Assembly: GCA_947650365.1 (NCBI GenBank)
Contig: OX393553.1
Span: 34,970,353-35,034,352, forward strand
Length of the DNA stretch: 64,000 bases
Direction of reading: 5' to 3'
Source of the DNA: Chamaelirium japonicum
Lineage: Eukaryota > Streptophyta > Magnoliopsida > Liliales > Melanthiaceae
The notes beneath the pieces are model-generated. The model ran no database searches. It saw only the letters and a list, made by a program, of their open reading frames with translations, and was not told where the DNA came from. Shown here one piece after another: positions 1 to 14,500 of the stretch. The position numbers and the translations under genes are program-made. Numbering within the stretch: the first letter of the stretch is position 1; every line of letters starts with the position of its first letter.

Positions 1-779
1 CCCTTCTTCCATGATAAAAGAGTATCGGCTAGGGAAATCAGAGGATTCCCTTGTTCTCTCTATTTGAGTGTTATTTGTTACGGAGAGCAATAAAATTCAC
101 CAGCATGCTTTGTCTCAGTGTCTCTGAACTGATTAGATTGCAATCGTCACACAAGCAATTGTACTATTGTAGTTGCCAACACGCAATTGTAGCTGCCCAA
201 AAAATGACCAAATTCAGTTGCATGCATTATTAATGGGCCAGCTTGTTCATGTAAATATGCAACATGTTGGTAGGCTAGTAATCAACAGTAGACTAAAAAT
301 GTTTATTTTTTAGAGAATAAGTAGATATAAAGAAGAGAGAAAAGGAAACATGAAGCAGAAACAAAAAAGTGAAAAACACTCACAAAAAGGTACTGCCAAT
401 ATCCAGTGGACAAGGCGTAAGACTGAGTTATGAACCGAAGGAAAAGACACTACTCACATAACTAGGCTTACATCTTTCGGGATGACTCGTGTTTTTAAGT
501 GTTAAAACTTATTTCATTAGTTGAGCACGTGAACTACACAATTTTGGTTCTCACATATCTATTGCAATTGAAGTTTAAAATTTAAATGCAGCTTATGCGT
601 CACTCTTCAAAATTTATACTAATGGAATGTTGAAAGAAATCTAACCCATCAATAACCATTGTTCTTTCACCAGAAGTTTTAAAATAATACTAGTTTGTAT
701 TCACGCATTCTGTTTGTTTTTCGATACTAGGCCTATTCCACTAGCTCTTTGATATCCTTATTTTTTGGTTTCATTGTAG
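1..779. other. upstream intron of CAS (partial), no feature recognised
   Basis: AT-rich sequence ending in a pyrimidine-rich tract and an AG acceptor at 778-779, directly before the first recognisable exon. I see no earlier cyclase exon here, for example none coding for the DCTAE catalytic motif that lies upstream in the family, so this stretch is most likely intron. No transposon termini seen. Confidence 0.6.
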
Positions 780-836
780 AACAAAGATGGTGGTTTTGCT
801 ACATATGAACTAACAAGATCTTATGCATGGTTGGAG
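780..836 (+). CDS. CAS: CAS exon A
   Basis: 57 nt, 19 codons, reading [19 protein letters not shown]. Acceptor TTGTAG ends at 779; donor GTCAGT begins at 837. The Tyr of ATYEL probably corresponds to the active-site Tyr532 of Arabidopsis CAS1 (my recall of the numbering, not aligned here). Confidence 0.93.
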
Positions 837-3800
837 GTCAGTCTCTTAAACGCATAATCCTTCTTCATGGTTCCTTATTAGCCTTTTCTTCTCTTTTTAG
901 TAGTTTTGCAAGTTACTGGTTCCTTACTATGAAACTTCATGTCCTTTTCCTGCTTCTTAAAGCAGGAAATCATTCATAGAAGTATTTTAACTAGATCTTT
1001 GTCTACAACTTGAGACTTGTATCCTTGTTGTTAGGAGATGACGGTTAGGGTTTGGAGAGGAATGGAATACTCTCTATTGAGGGACTCAAGCCCAATATAT
1101 ATGTACATGTATAACCATACAACCCGACCCGACTGTACATGTAACCCGACCCATCTCTATACATTAACACTTGTAATTTGTGCTTAACCAGGGAGCTACG
1201 ATTCTATACATTTGTAGTCAGGTTGGCAAGATCCGGCGATTGTTACTTTTTCTAGAACATAAATGTTTTAGCATTAATAGCATCAATGCAACTATTGGGA
1301 GATCACGTTTTTTGATGATGCACGATACCAGACTCTCAATCACCAAAAGACGAACAAGAACTAAATAGAAAACAAGAGAGAAAGGATCAAAACAACCACG
1401 CGGGGCCGAATTGACTAATTTCAGCAAAATAAATCGGAAATAAAATTTTTACTTGAACTTCAATATTTTACAGGTGAATGGTGTTTCATTTATAGGTTCT
1501 GCCTTCTTGGAGTACACAAAAAAAATTAACTAGAAAATACACAAGATCTATTTTCAAAGTGGAGTAACTCCTAGCTCTTCTTCATCTTCTTCACTTTTAT
1601 CTCCTTTTTTCTTAGTTATCTAACCTTTTACTCTCTTTTTCCCTCTTATTCTACTTAATGCTTCTATAGATTTCAGCTAACAAGGGAGGCCACGGTCCAT
1701 ATGAGAGAAGGTGAAAGGCATTCTCTACATTTTATTGGGAAATTGGCCACATGAGGAGGCCAGGACTCATTTTCCTGAGAGGAATCCCGTGGCCGCTCTC
1801 TCCTGTAGGTGGGTTCCACAGGATGAAGAGGACTAATATTGCTCTTTCACGAGGGAGAGGAATTCGATCCTCCTCTTCTCTTTATGTTTCTCTTCCAATC
1901 TTTTTATGATATAAATGGGACCACCAAATGAGTGAGTTAGTACCACTACCACCTCCATTTTTTACAAACCCCCTCTTGCCTTTTGCAATTAAGTCCTTCA
2001 ACTTCTAAATATAGTAAAAAGGTTCCTCCTATAGGCAAAAATAAATAGAAATAATGCTAATTGGTTACGAAGGCCTCCAAATCACATGCTTAGGTACATT
2101 GAGGACATGCCAATGTTGCTTAGGCATCAATTTTCATGTTGAAAAATCTGTAGTACGAGTTGATCGGAGCACGATGGGATACCCAAACTTCTGGTGCTGA
2201 ATACCACAATTAAAAAGAATTGGATAGATCAAGTAAGGGAAACGATGAAATCATCGGCGGAAGTGCCCTTTACTCTGATGTAATATACTATTTCTCAAAA
2301 CTATAAACCTTCATAACTGAACCCAAACACGAACCTTGTAGATTTTAAAGTTTGCTAAAATTGCAAGGATCGCTCGCCTCTCAAAGGTTTCTTAATATTA
2401 AGATATGACACATGCCGGGTGTGCTTACAGGACAAAAATACAGGGCTTACTATGACGCAGAGCGTAAAGGGAAAGAACACTTTGAATTTTTACATGGAAA
2501 TCCTTTACGAGAAAAACCACACCAGTGTACCGGAGGTGAAAACAATCCACTAAGCAAAAAATGTTACATGTGCAAAGTGTGAAGGGCAATATGACAAGTT
2601 TGCTAAACCCTAACACAAACCCTTGTAGATTTTAAAGGTTGCTAAGATTGCAAGGTTCACTTGTCTCTCAAAGGATTCTCAACATTTTGATATGATGCAT
2701 GCTGGGCGTGCTTACATGACAAAATACAAGGCCCTAGTATGATGCAGAGCGTAAAGGGAAAGAAAACTTTAAATTTTTATGTGGAAATCCTTCACGAGAA
2801 AAACCATGCTGGCGTAATGGAGATGAAAACAATCCACTAAGCAAAAAGGTTACATGTACAAAGTGCGGAGGACAGTATGACAAGTGTCTATGGAGCCCCA
2901 ATGTCTCGTAAGCACACTGTCTCCTCGGCCCAATATCACACCTGTCCATGGTTCGCCACTAGAATACTTCACCGCTGCTCACCTTTGTTTGATACCCGCT
3001 CGAACGGTTCTAGATGCTTATCCTTTTAGCACAAGGATCCCAAGTCACAAGGGACACCAAACATTGATTGCTACGCAACGATGTACCCAAAGGCTTGCTC
3101 TATCCTTTCCACAACACCCGTATAAGGGACTTCCTTCCTTAGCCAAAACCAAAGGCCCCCAAGGAATTACTCTTAAATCGCTCAAGACTACTTAGTACTT
3201 ACTAAGTGGGTTAGATGCTTAAAAGAAAATGTTCTTTCCTTCATACTTGTATTTAAACCCCTTCTTATTCGGTAACCTCAAGTGTTGACTGGGAGATGCA
3301 ACTGTCCTACTGGTTTTCACTGTAGCTAGTTCCCTCAAGTTGCAACTTACGACTTCTCATACCTCATCATCACTAATGAAAAAATCTTTTTCATCAAAAA
3401 CTATTTTCATAGATAATAATATTTTATACTTATATATAATTTATTTGATAAACTCTATCAAAATATTTGCCTAATGTCAGGTTTAGTTATAATACTTCAT
3501 GTTACTTAAGGGGATACCTCCTCGCTTATAGAGAGTTTGGAATTCCTCGACAATCAATTGTGCTCCCAAGTACTCGGTGCAAGCCACCCAAGATACACAG
3601 GTATTGACCAGCATGTCATTCTCACTGGTTTGTAAGTTAGAGTGGAAGATACCAAGCTCGAGTTCACGAACATCTCAAGATTTAGAGTGTATAAAATCAG
3701 TAGACGAGCAACACATCATCACATGACAGTCATTTAGATGAAGTATTCTTGTTGTGATCATTTTCAGTGTATTCCAAATACACCAACACAGTTGACTCGG

Positions 3801-6800
3801 AGTTACCACTTTGACAGTTAAGATAAACCATCACACTAGGTGAAGTCAAGAATGTACATCTTTCATATTGGATGTCCGGTCCTATCATTGATTGTGAACC
3901 TTATCAGGTATACTAGTGATGGGGACATCGAGCCGTGCCCTTGGCGCGTGTACCAGCCTAGGAGGCGCCACCTGAGTATTTGGGTCTGATCGGCTAGCAA
4001 AGTCATTATTTCATTTTCTGTTATTTTATTTTAGCAGGGTCTGTTGTGTTAAGTGTTTAGTCCCACCTTATTTTTGGGATGTTTTTGCTCTTTATTGTAA
4101 GCTTATATATAGGTCCCTTGTTTTTATTTGATGGCACTGAAGAATAATAATATTTTTAGTTTCCTCCACTTTGTGTTGAGAGACTAAGGGCAAGGTGTGT
4201 GAAACCCTAACCCTAGGTGTGTGAAACCCTAGGTCCAGACTAGAGGTGTGAAACCCTAGTTTGGTTACCCCCCCTCTACCCATCCTCCCCGCGAGGCTCG
4301 CAGCCGACTCTCTACCTCCCATTCTTTCTCGCTCTCGTTCCTCTGCCCAATCCTGCTGCCACCACCTTTCTCGACTGCCCTTCTTCAGCCCGCAGGCCAC
4401 TCCACCCCTCGGCCCACACCCGGCCGCAGCCGCCTCTCTCCTACCCCCTGCCGCTTGCACTCGCAGCCCACCTGACCCAGCCCTCTCTAGAGCCCCCTTT
4501 CCTCCTCTTTCCCCTCCTCTGCAGGCTGCCCCCGCCCTACGCCCTCCCCCCTCCTTTCCCTCCTCTCCCTCCACCTCTGCAAGCTGCCAACCCCGCGTCC
4601 TCCCCCTCCTTTTCTCCTCCTTACCGGCCGCTCCAGCCACCCGCACGCCCCCCTCCCTCCTCTTTCCCCTGTTTCCGAGCCCACACCCACCCCCGACCCC
4701 GACCTTTTTTTTTAGCCCCGTGCCCCGGCCCCTTTTCCCGAGCCACCACCCACCTCGACCCTCCCTCCCTACGGCAACCATCACACCCCCAACTCCGCCA
4801 TCTCTCCGTGCCTTGCAGCCGACCAATGCCCGATCCCCTTTTTCCTCAGCCTTGGAGGCGTTTGATCACCGCTCGCCGACCCCTTCCCGACTCATGTTCC
4901 TCGACGACCGACACGAATGTATGATGACCCGGACGCTTATCACGGGTTCGATTAAGGACACGGACGGCTCTCCGGATATTTGGTCGTCATTTTCGGAGTT
5001 CTAGTTCGATTCGGGTTCCTGAGGCCAGCATGGTCCACACCATATGAGTTTCTCCTCCTGCTCGGGTATTATCGGATAACACCAATAATCAAGTATTCAT
5101 TATTTTTCCTATGCTGCATGCTGTCCATTATTCGTGAGTTGAGTGTTTCACCTGCCAGTAAAGCTATTGAACCTGATATTGCGAGTGGGACTATTGCAAT
5201 ATAATTTAAACATTATCATTTATGTTCTTGGAATTGGAACCGACCAGTGCTCGCGGTAGTAATCTTTGTTAAATCCATTAATCCATGTTATCAGTTTGAA
5301 TTAAGTCTCCTACCTAATGCTCTTAACTAATAATGAAACATTGCTGGAACGATTAAGCTATCGATCTCCTGTTTGCATGTATCGTTTCACATCATTTTTG
5401 GTATCAAAGCATGATTGTAGCCTATAGGTAGGACTCCCTGCATTTATATGTTCTCGTTTCGTGTGCATCTTTTGTTATTGTGTGTGCATGCCAACCCGTA
5501 GGGGTAAGCCATACCAATTAGGAGAGTCTAGTGAGTCGGATAGTTGTAACATGGATCCCGACACCCTGGCTAGGACACTCGCTGAGTTAGCTTAGGGGAT
5601 AGCCACCTTGAACCAAAGCTTCACTGTCTACTAGTGCAACACCAATGCCCGATTTGACCGGTTGGCCCAAGCTCCACTTCCCCAAACTCCCCAGCTGCCT
5701 TAATAGAACAATCAAGATGGTAGGCCTGATCCTTAATTTTTCCTAGACTGGCTCCAGTCTATGGACCGGTATTTTGTCTGGTACCCCTTAACCGAACCAA
5801 GAAAAGTCCGGTTCGCTGCCATAAAACTTAGTGGACCTGCCAGCCAATACTGGACTAAGGTAGAGGCCCTGAGAGTCGCCCGAACTTAAGACCCTATTGA
5901 TACTTGGGTCGCTATGAAGAATGAGCTAAAGGGCAAGTATGTGCCCCCATCTTATCAGGCCCGTATCATGGACCAATGGCACCAGTTCACCCAAGGTAGC
6001 AAACCAGCTAAAGATTATGTTGTCAAATTTGAGGAATTTCTTACTCGTTGTAACATCCTTGGTACTGAACCATCTGTCCAAGTCCTCTTGCGATTTTGCA
6101 CTGGCTTGAGAGAAGATCTGAGGAATGAACTTCTAGCCCGTGATGTCACTGACCTGAAGAAAGCTTATGCTCTAGTACAAGACCTACACACCTTTAGGTC
6201 CAGTCAAAAGAGTTAGGACCCCAGAAGTCATGTGTCTAGACCCCCCTCCAACCAATACCCTAGTTTGCTGTACGCCAACCAATCTCAACCAGAGCCTGAC
6301 TTCAAGAGTAAGGATCCTGAGGGAGACTTCTCCAAGGTCTGTCCCCTCATCAAGTGCTACAAGTGCCAGGGCTATGGCCACGTGGCTGCCAATTGCCCAA
6401 GCCCTGTCAAAATCAACATTGTTGATGGCATCCCCATTGAAGCGGGAGAACCCGGAGAGACATAATTCATCTACCAAGCTGAAAAAGAAGATGGAGACTT
6501 TGATGACGACTATGATGAGGCAGTTCTGAGTTGCCTTAGACAGATGCCTTCTCCCACTATGTCAGTCGTTAGGTGCGTCCTGTCTCAACCCAAGGATCAA
6601 GATGTCTGGAGACGTACCGTCATTTTCCTCACCTTCACCAAGATTGGGGATAAGAACTGCAAGGTCATCGTTGACAGCGGTAGTTGCATCAATGCCGCGT
6701 CGTTAGCTGTGATTTCTAAGAAAGGACTCAAAGCCGTTCCCCATCCGCATCCCTACCAAGTGTCCTGGATCAACTCCACTGCTATGGAGGTCAAGCCAAG

Positions 6801-9800
6801 ATGTCCAGTGCCCCTAAATTTCAACATCTACTAGGATAAAATCTGGTGTGATGTCCTGACCACGGATGTGGGTCAAGTCCTTCTGGGACGACCTTGGTTG
6901 TCTAACAATAATGTTCTCATTTATGGCCGATCAAACATGTGCCTATTTGGGCATGAGGGCAAGAAAATCAAATTGGTTCCCTTCCAACCTAAGAGTAGTC
7001 AAATCGAACAGAAGTCAACCCTAGCCAGGAAGGTTCTCAGGAAGTATGATTTGGTCCTAGTCATTGTAGACCGGTTCTCCGAGATGACCCATTTCCTCCC
7101 TTGTTCCAATATGTCCGACACATCCCGAATTGCCAAGATCTTCTTCGATGTCATAAAGTTACACGGATTGCCTAAAACCATTGTGTCCAACAAGGATATC
7201 AAGATCTCCAGTTTCTTTTGGAAAACCCTATGGCACAAGTTGAGCACCAAGCTTAAGTTCTCCTCTACCTTCCATTCCCAGACCGATGGTCAGACTGAAG
7301 TTGTCAATAGGTGTCTGGGAAACCTCTTAGGTACCATAGTGGGTGAACATGTTGAGAGTTGGGATCTTAAATTGTCCATTGCCAAGCTTCGAAGCTCGTG
7401 TATAATATATCTGCTAACAGAATTACTTGCATGAGTCCGCATGAAATAGTATATAGTTTTCAACCTTGACAACACATAGATCTCATCCCCATGACCGATT
7501 ATCATAGGGTCTTAGAGTCTACATTTGCATTTGCATTACCCATGCATGATTTACATAAAGAGATCAGTAGTAAAATTGAGCAGAGTAATGTTAATTATAA
7601 ATTATGGGCTGATTTCAGGAGACGTGTTCAAACATTTAATATCGGTGATTATGTAATGGTCCGGATATGTCCGGAACGGTTTTCCCGGGGACTGTTAAAA
7701 AATTACGAGCGCGCAGTGCAAGGCCTTTTCAAATCTTGAAGACAAAAAATTGACGATGCTTATGTTATCGAACTCTCTGAAGGTTTTAGCATTAGTCCTA
7801 CTTTCAATCAAGGATTTAATGGCTTACAAGGGCCTATATTTTAACCCTAGCAATTCTTTACTAGATGGGACCACCCTTGACCTTATTCTTTAGAGACCCT
7901 CTTTACCTCTACTTTCCCAAAATCAATCCAATTATATAGTAGAAAGCAGGGATAAAATCTTGAATGATAAGATTGTCTCTACCAAAGATGGTGGAACCCA
8001 ACGATATCTGATTTGTTGGAAAGGGAAACCCCCTTCTGAGGATGCATGGCTTGAGCGTCAGGAGCTGCAACAATTGGCTCCGGACCTGCTGGAGCTGTAC
8101 GAGAGCCGCACCGAGCCTTACTCGACAGGGTCGAGTTCTCTCCCACCCCGGGAGAATGATGGGGACATCGAGTCGCGCCCTTGGCGCGTGTACCAGCGCA
8201 TGAGGCTCCACCTGAGTATCTGGGTCTGATCGGCTAGCAGAGCCGTTATTTCATTTTCTTTTATTTTATTTCAGCAGGGTCTGTTGTGTCGAGTGTTTAG
8301 TCCCACCTTATTTTCAGGATGTTTTTGCTCTTTATTGTAAGCCTATATATAGGCCCCTTGTTTTTATTTGATGGCACGGAAGAATAATAATATTTTTGGT
8401 TTCCTTCATTTTGTGTTGAGAGACTAAGGACAAGGTGTGTGAAATCCTAACCCTAACCCTAGGTGTGTGAAACCCTAGGTCCAGACTAGAGGTGTGAAAC
8501 CCTAGTTTGGTTACCCCCCCTCCACCCATCTTCCCCTCGAGACTCGTAGCCGACTCTCTACCTTCCTTTCTCTCTCGCTCTCGTTCCTCTACCCAAGCCC
8601 ATCACCACCACCCCTCTCGGCCGCCCTTCTTCAGCCCTCAGGCCACCCCACCCCGTCGGCCCACACATGCCCGCAGCCGTCTCCCTCCTACCCCCTGTCG
8701 CCTGCACCCGCAGCCCACCCGACCCCAGTCCCCTCCCGCACCCCCTTCCCTCCTCTGCAAAAACCCCAGCACCGTGCCCTCCCCCCTCCTTTCACTCTTC
8801 CTCCACCTCTGCAAGCCGCAAGCCCCCGCATCCTCCCCCTCCTCTTCTCCTCCCTACCGGCCGCCCCAGCCACCCGCACGCCCCCCCTCCCTCCTCTCTC
8901 CCCTGTTTCGGAGCCCATACCGCACCCCCAACCCCGACCTTTTTTTTTTAGCCCGCGTCCCGGCTCCTTTTCCCGAGCCACCACCCCACCCCGGCCCTCC
9001 CTCCCTACGGTAGCACCACACCCCCCAACTCTGCCATCTCTTCGTGCCTCGCAGCCGACCATTGCCTCGATCCCTTTTTCCCTCAGCCTTGGAGGCGTTT
9101 GATCACCACTCGCCGACCCTTTCCCGTGCTCCTCGATGACCCAACACGAATGTATGGATGACCCGGACGCTGATTACGGGTTCGATTGAGGATGCTGACG
9201 GCTCTCCGGATATTTCGTCGTCATTTTCGGAGTTCTAATTCGATTCGGGTTCCTGAGTCAAGCATGGTCCTCAGCAGGTGAGTTTATCCTCCCGGTCGGG
9301 TATTATCGGATAACACCAATAATCAAGTCTTCATTATTTTATCTATGATGCCTGTTGTCCACCATTCGTGAGTTGAGTGTTTCACCTGCCGGTAAGGCTA
9401 CTGAACCTGATATTGCGAGTGAGACCATTGCCATATAATTTAAACATTATCATTTATGTTCTCGGAATTGGAACCGACCTATGCTCGCGCTATTAATCTT
9501 TGTTAAATCCATTAATCCATGTTATCAGTTTGAATTAAATCTTCTACCTGACGCTCTTAACTAATAATGAAACATTGTTGGAACGATTAAGCTATTGATC
9601 TCCTGTTTGCATGCATCGTTTCACATCAACTAGTCGGATAAGCTTAGACCTCATGTATGTGATCCCACCCACATACCTTGCTACCTATGTTATACACTTA
9701 TACTTGACGAATTACTGTGCATCTCATGCGATAGTTTAATAAGTGTCACATTGTATTATGCATAGAAAGGAGACTCTCATTAATAATGTCAAAAGTACAG

Positions 9801-11522
9801 AGAATTGGCATGCAGAACAATACTATTCCAAACAATCTCCCACTTGTTCTCAGTGCAAGTCAATATTAGATGTAATGCCCATGCCCTTTGCATGGTACTA
9901 AACTCTTTGTTTGTCAGATTTGTTGTAAAGGATTTGCAAGGTTATTAGCTGACGTAATCTTGGTCCCAACGATATCTGCACATGTAGCTATGTCTCTAAT
10001 GAGAAAGAACTTGCGCTCTATGTGCTTCCCTTTCTTGTTATTCCTGGGCTTCTTCGTTTGACCAATCACCACATTGTTATCTCAGTAGAAAACTATGAGT
10101 GATTGTACTGAAGGTACCTGATGGAGGCACCAAAAAGGTACACAACAAATATGATCCCCTTGTATGTCTTTTAGTGAGAACTAAGAAGTCTCTTTTTATC
10201 AATATAGTGTAGAAAATGCAAGAAAGATAGCAAACAGATGATTCTTTTCATGCTATAGAGTCATATATTTAAATCTATCATTAGAAGGGTGATCTCATTA
10301 ATAAAAACTGAATTTCTGCACATAATATGAAAAACAGTAGCAGATTTTCAATTAAAAGAGAAACACATCTGAATTTAATAAAAAATAAAAGCAAAACATG
10401 GTAGCAAAGGCGTGAATCGATCAAGGATCGAATGACAATTATTTGGGCACTTTTCGAGTGATGAAAATGGTTTGTGGAAGACGCAGGACAACGGAGGCAA
10501 TGAAAGATGGTAAAAATAAATAAAATATGGAGATGGATGATAAGAGGAAAGAATGATATAGCCTGGGATGAGATCTACGACGAGTGTAAGAAATCGTCAC
10601 CGAATCCTCTCGCGGAGCAGGCCGATTGATGAAGTCACCAGATCGTTTGTAATCATGAAAAGAAGCTCTTCTCGGGACGAAGTTGAGGCATCTCGATCAA
10701 ATCGAGGGATTTTCCAAGACGAAGTTGGATAATGGGAAGGAAGCGGGCAGGTGCTGTCATCTTCTAGAGTTCTTTAAAGAAGATGCGACATTCATCAAAA
10801 TCTGAATTCTTTTATTCTAATCCTTCTTTTTATATGTGTAGGGTTTCTGATGGAGGGCCAAATTAGAAGCAAGGAAGGGAAAAGAAGAAATAAGAGAGAG
10901 GGATGACGGTTTTTTCACGGCAAACAGAGGAGGGGAGGGGCGTCTGCACAATTTCTTACGTCGTAGGATAGAAGATAGGGGGAGATCAGGTAAGAGAAAG
11001 AAAAGAGGTGAGGGGTGTAGGCACAGGGTGTAATAAAGACTAATAAGTGCCACATTTTTAAATGACTTAATTCGTGCCATCCGACCGTCAGATCAAGCTT
11101 CTAATCCCTACCGTCGTGCGGCTCACTGAAACATGTCAACCTATTTATTATTAATAAAAGCTGGGAACACATCCAAAAGAGTTCAAAATGTTCTAAAGAG
11201 CTCTCGAATGAGGTCATGGAGAGCCCGCACGACAAGGAAATAAAGTAAACTTGTAATAATGCGGATAATGACCAAAAACATTAATAAAATGGTATAAAAA
11301 GCTGAAATAAGCGTACATGATATTGTTTTAGCAATAAAAAATAATGCTGATCTGATGCATATCAGGCTGCATCAGTACCACTCCAACTCCAAGTTCCAAC
11401 ATGAATTTTCTGAGCCAAACTGCTTCCTTAGTTGCCTCCGATGCAGCAATATATTTTGCTTCCATGGTGGAATTAGCAATACAAGACTTCTCTCTTACAA
11501 CTGATGGCTCCTCCACCCAAAG

Positions 11523-11576
<54 letters not shown>

Positions 11577-14500
11577 GAGAGAGAGAGAGAGATAGATGAT
11601 AAAATGTGGTGCGTGCGATGTCGCACCACACCGTAATAGCCCTCTCTCTCTATATATATAGATATCCAGAAGTAAATTTTCTAGAGTCTGTCTGCTTGGA
11701 AGTATACATCAGTGCAACCAAACTAGAACTAGGTCTTCACTATGGTAAAGCTAAAACAAAGTTTCTTGTTCTTCAGAATGTATTTGGTTGCCACCCAATG
11801 CTCTTTATCTAGATTAGATTGATACCTGTTGACCATGCCCACTGCATAACAGATATCTGGACTAGTACAAAGCATAGTACATGAGGTTTTTGACTGCAGA
11901 AGCATAAGGAACAACCTTCATACGCTCCTCCTCATAAGTCTTAGAACTCTGGTTCTTAGACAGAGTAACTCAATGCCTGAAAGGTAAGGAACCTTTATTG
12001 GAATTATGCATTGCAAACCTGACTAGAACCTTATCTATATACACAACTTAAGATAATCCTAACATTATATTTTTTGATCTCGCGAAAGTTTGATCCTAGA
12101 ATGTAATTGTCTACTTCATGGTCCTTCATATCAAAATGGTTAGACAACCATATTTTGACCATCGAGTACACTCCTATGTCATTCCCAATGAGTAGTATAT
12201 ATGTTCAAAAACTCGAAACTTAGACTTGACTCAAACACTAGTCGAGTCGAGTAAATTCGATCAGACTTGTCCGAGTTTTATCCCAACTCGAACAAATTCG
12301 ATCAAATAGCTTGACTCGAAATCCGGCTGAGTCAAGTTGACTCAGTTCGACTCGGCCGAGTTTATCGAGTTTTGAAACAATGATTAGTATGTCGTCAACA
12401 TGAGCATACTTGACTAGAAATACTACCACGCTTCCTTCACTTTTCTTGTATACACAAAACTCATCTAGGTTCTGAATCAAACCAAAGGATTTGATTACCT
12501 GATTAGATCGGATATTCCAACTTTGGGATGCTTGCTTTAGTCCATAAGTAGACTTTTACAACTAACAAACTTTGCTATCTTGACCTTTACCTACAAACCT
12601 TCTAGTTACATCATATTGATGTTTTCTTCAAGATGGTGATTCAAGAATGCCGTCTTTAGCATCAATTTTTCGAATATTGTAATCGAGATGAGCCACAATG
12701 GGCCAGAGATTCCGAACAAATGTAAGCATGGCTACTGGCGAGAAGCTCTCCTCATAGTCGATTCCCTCTTTTTGAGTAAATCCTTAAGCAACTAGCCTAG
12801 TGTTAAATGTTTCAACCTCACCCGTTTGGCCATCTCTTTCTCGTATAGACCCACTTGCACCTAATTGATTTGATATTATGATGCAGGCGCGCGCGTCGTC
12901 CAAGAGCGATTGATGAAGACGATGCTATCTTTTTTTTGTATTTTCTTTGTAACGGGATAACTAGTGATAAGGAATCACCGAGAGGAAGTGGCGGAGGGGG
13001 TAAGAACCGTGACAGAGAAGAAAAGATTAGAAGCTTAGATGAGAGGGGGCCTGAAATCCATCAGGATACAAGGTGGGGACTCAAATCCATGAGCCAACGA
13101 AGGCATCCGCCATCAATTTTCATTCATCATAATCTCCCTTCAATGGTTACAATGGGGGCCTTTAAATAGGCTAAAAGAAAAGATAAAAATGGCAACAAAT
13201 TCAATAGCCAATAATGATCCTAACAACTTGCCTAAAGTAAAGATCTTAAATTTAAAAAGATATTAAAAGATATCATAAGAGATATCCTGCCTTATCCATA
13301 CATGGCAGGCTAGGATGGGCCTTCGGGTGGGCCAACGGGCTTGGGCCCAAGTCGGATCACATCATTCGCTTCCGCTGCGAAGAACTCGCCCTCGAGTTCA
13401 TACGGTAAAGCGCAATCATCATCGAGGTTTTCGCCGATGTGGTATCTGTCGTCAGGAGCTGATGGTGGAGGCCCAACAAATGATGTCTCACTACACCGAA
13501 ATCATCACCGGGGTCCCATGAGAAGGTATCACTGTCGTCGATCGGAAAACATACGTCAAAGTAGTGCTGGGGTAGACGACAGAGTCGGATCGTAATATCA
13601 GACCGCTGCGATAGCTCGAACATCGGCTCGCCTGAACGGAGGTAGAGCTGAACAAACACCGTAGGCACCAATAGTCGGTCTAGCCCAAGAAAATCAATCT
13701 GCTGAAGCTCGGCTAGAGAGACCATCTCGAAAGAATATACAGTAGGTGGTAGCATGGCAAGCGGCAGAAGATCCTCTGGAGGGGGGGAGCTCGTCTGCTA
13801 GTGGTGGTACTGGAGGTGATGGATCCACCAAAAATACAACTGGAGGAAGCTCTGTCGGTGGTGGAGGCTCTACTGGAAGTGCTGGAGGTGGAGACTCATC
13901 CGTGGAGGCCACTAGAGGTGAGGTCATTTGTTGTAACTCCCATTCAATATCACAAGCTATCTCATAGGCTTTGTCCAGATCACTCCAAGATCTAGATGAA
14001 AACTGGCCCTTTATGTCGGAGCGGAGTCCTCTAACGTATAGTACCACTGCCAAGAAATCTTTCTCTGAAAAATCATAGCGGATCATGAGCCGATAGAATG
14101 CTGATGTATACTCATAGTGATGCAGGCGCGCGTCGTCCAAGAGCGGTTGCTGAAGGCGGTGTAATCCTTTTTTTTTGTATTTTCTTTGTAAAGAGATAAC
14201 TAGTGATATGGAATCACCGAGAGGAAGTGGCAGAGGGGGTAAGAACCGTGACAGAGAAGAAAAGATTAGAAGCTTAGATGAGAGGGGGCCTGAAATCCAT
14301 CAGGATACAAGGTGGGGACTCAAATCCATGAGCCAACGAAGGCATCCGCCATCAATTTTCATTCATCATAATCTCTCTTCAATGGTTACAATGGGGGCCT
14401 TTAAATAGGCTAAACGAAAAGATAAAAATGGCAACAAATTTAAAAGCCAATAAGTATCCTAACAACTTGCCTAAAATAAAGATCTCAAATAAAAAAAAAG

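Larger units (their letters stand above)
3917..9628 (+). mobile_element. Ty3/gypsy chromovirus, complete ends, internally deleted
   Basis: LTR retrotransposon in the sense orientation of CAS. Both LTRs start TGATGGGGACATCGAG and end TTTCACATCA; ACTAG flanks the element on both sides (3912-3916, 9629-9633). An initiator-Met-tRNA-like primer site follows the 5' LTR. Between the LTRs are only 2.76 kb: broken gag with zinc knuckle, protease, part of integrase and a chromodomain. Reverse transcriptase and RNase H are missing, and many stop codons are present. The two LTRs differ visibly by substitutions and small indels, so the insertion is not recent. It cannot move by itself. Confidence 0.95.

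Noticed and set aside
2884..3195. 103-codon frame on + near the tandem duplication
   Set aside because: No recognisable domain, no homologous copy, and placed in the non-coding end of an old copia element.
4092..5004. Long open frames on both strands, Pro/Ser-rich or Gly/Arg-rich (also 8507-9062)
   Set aside because: They lie in the C-rich block of the chromovirus LTRs; openness on both strands comes from the lack of A/T, and the frames differ between the two LTRs.
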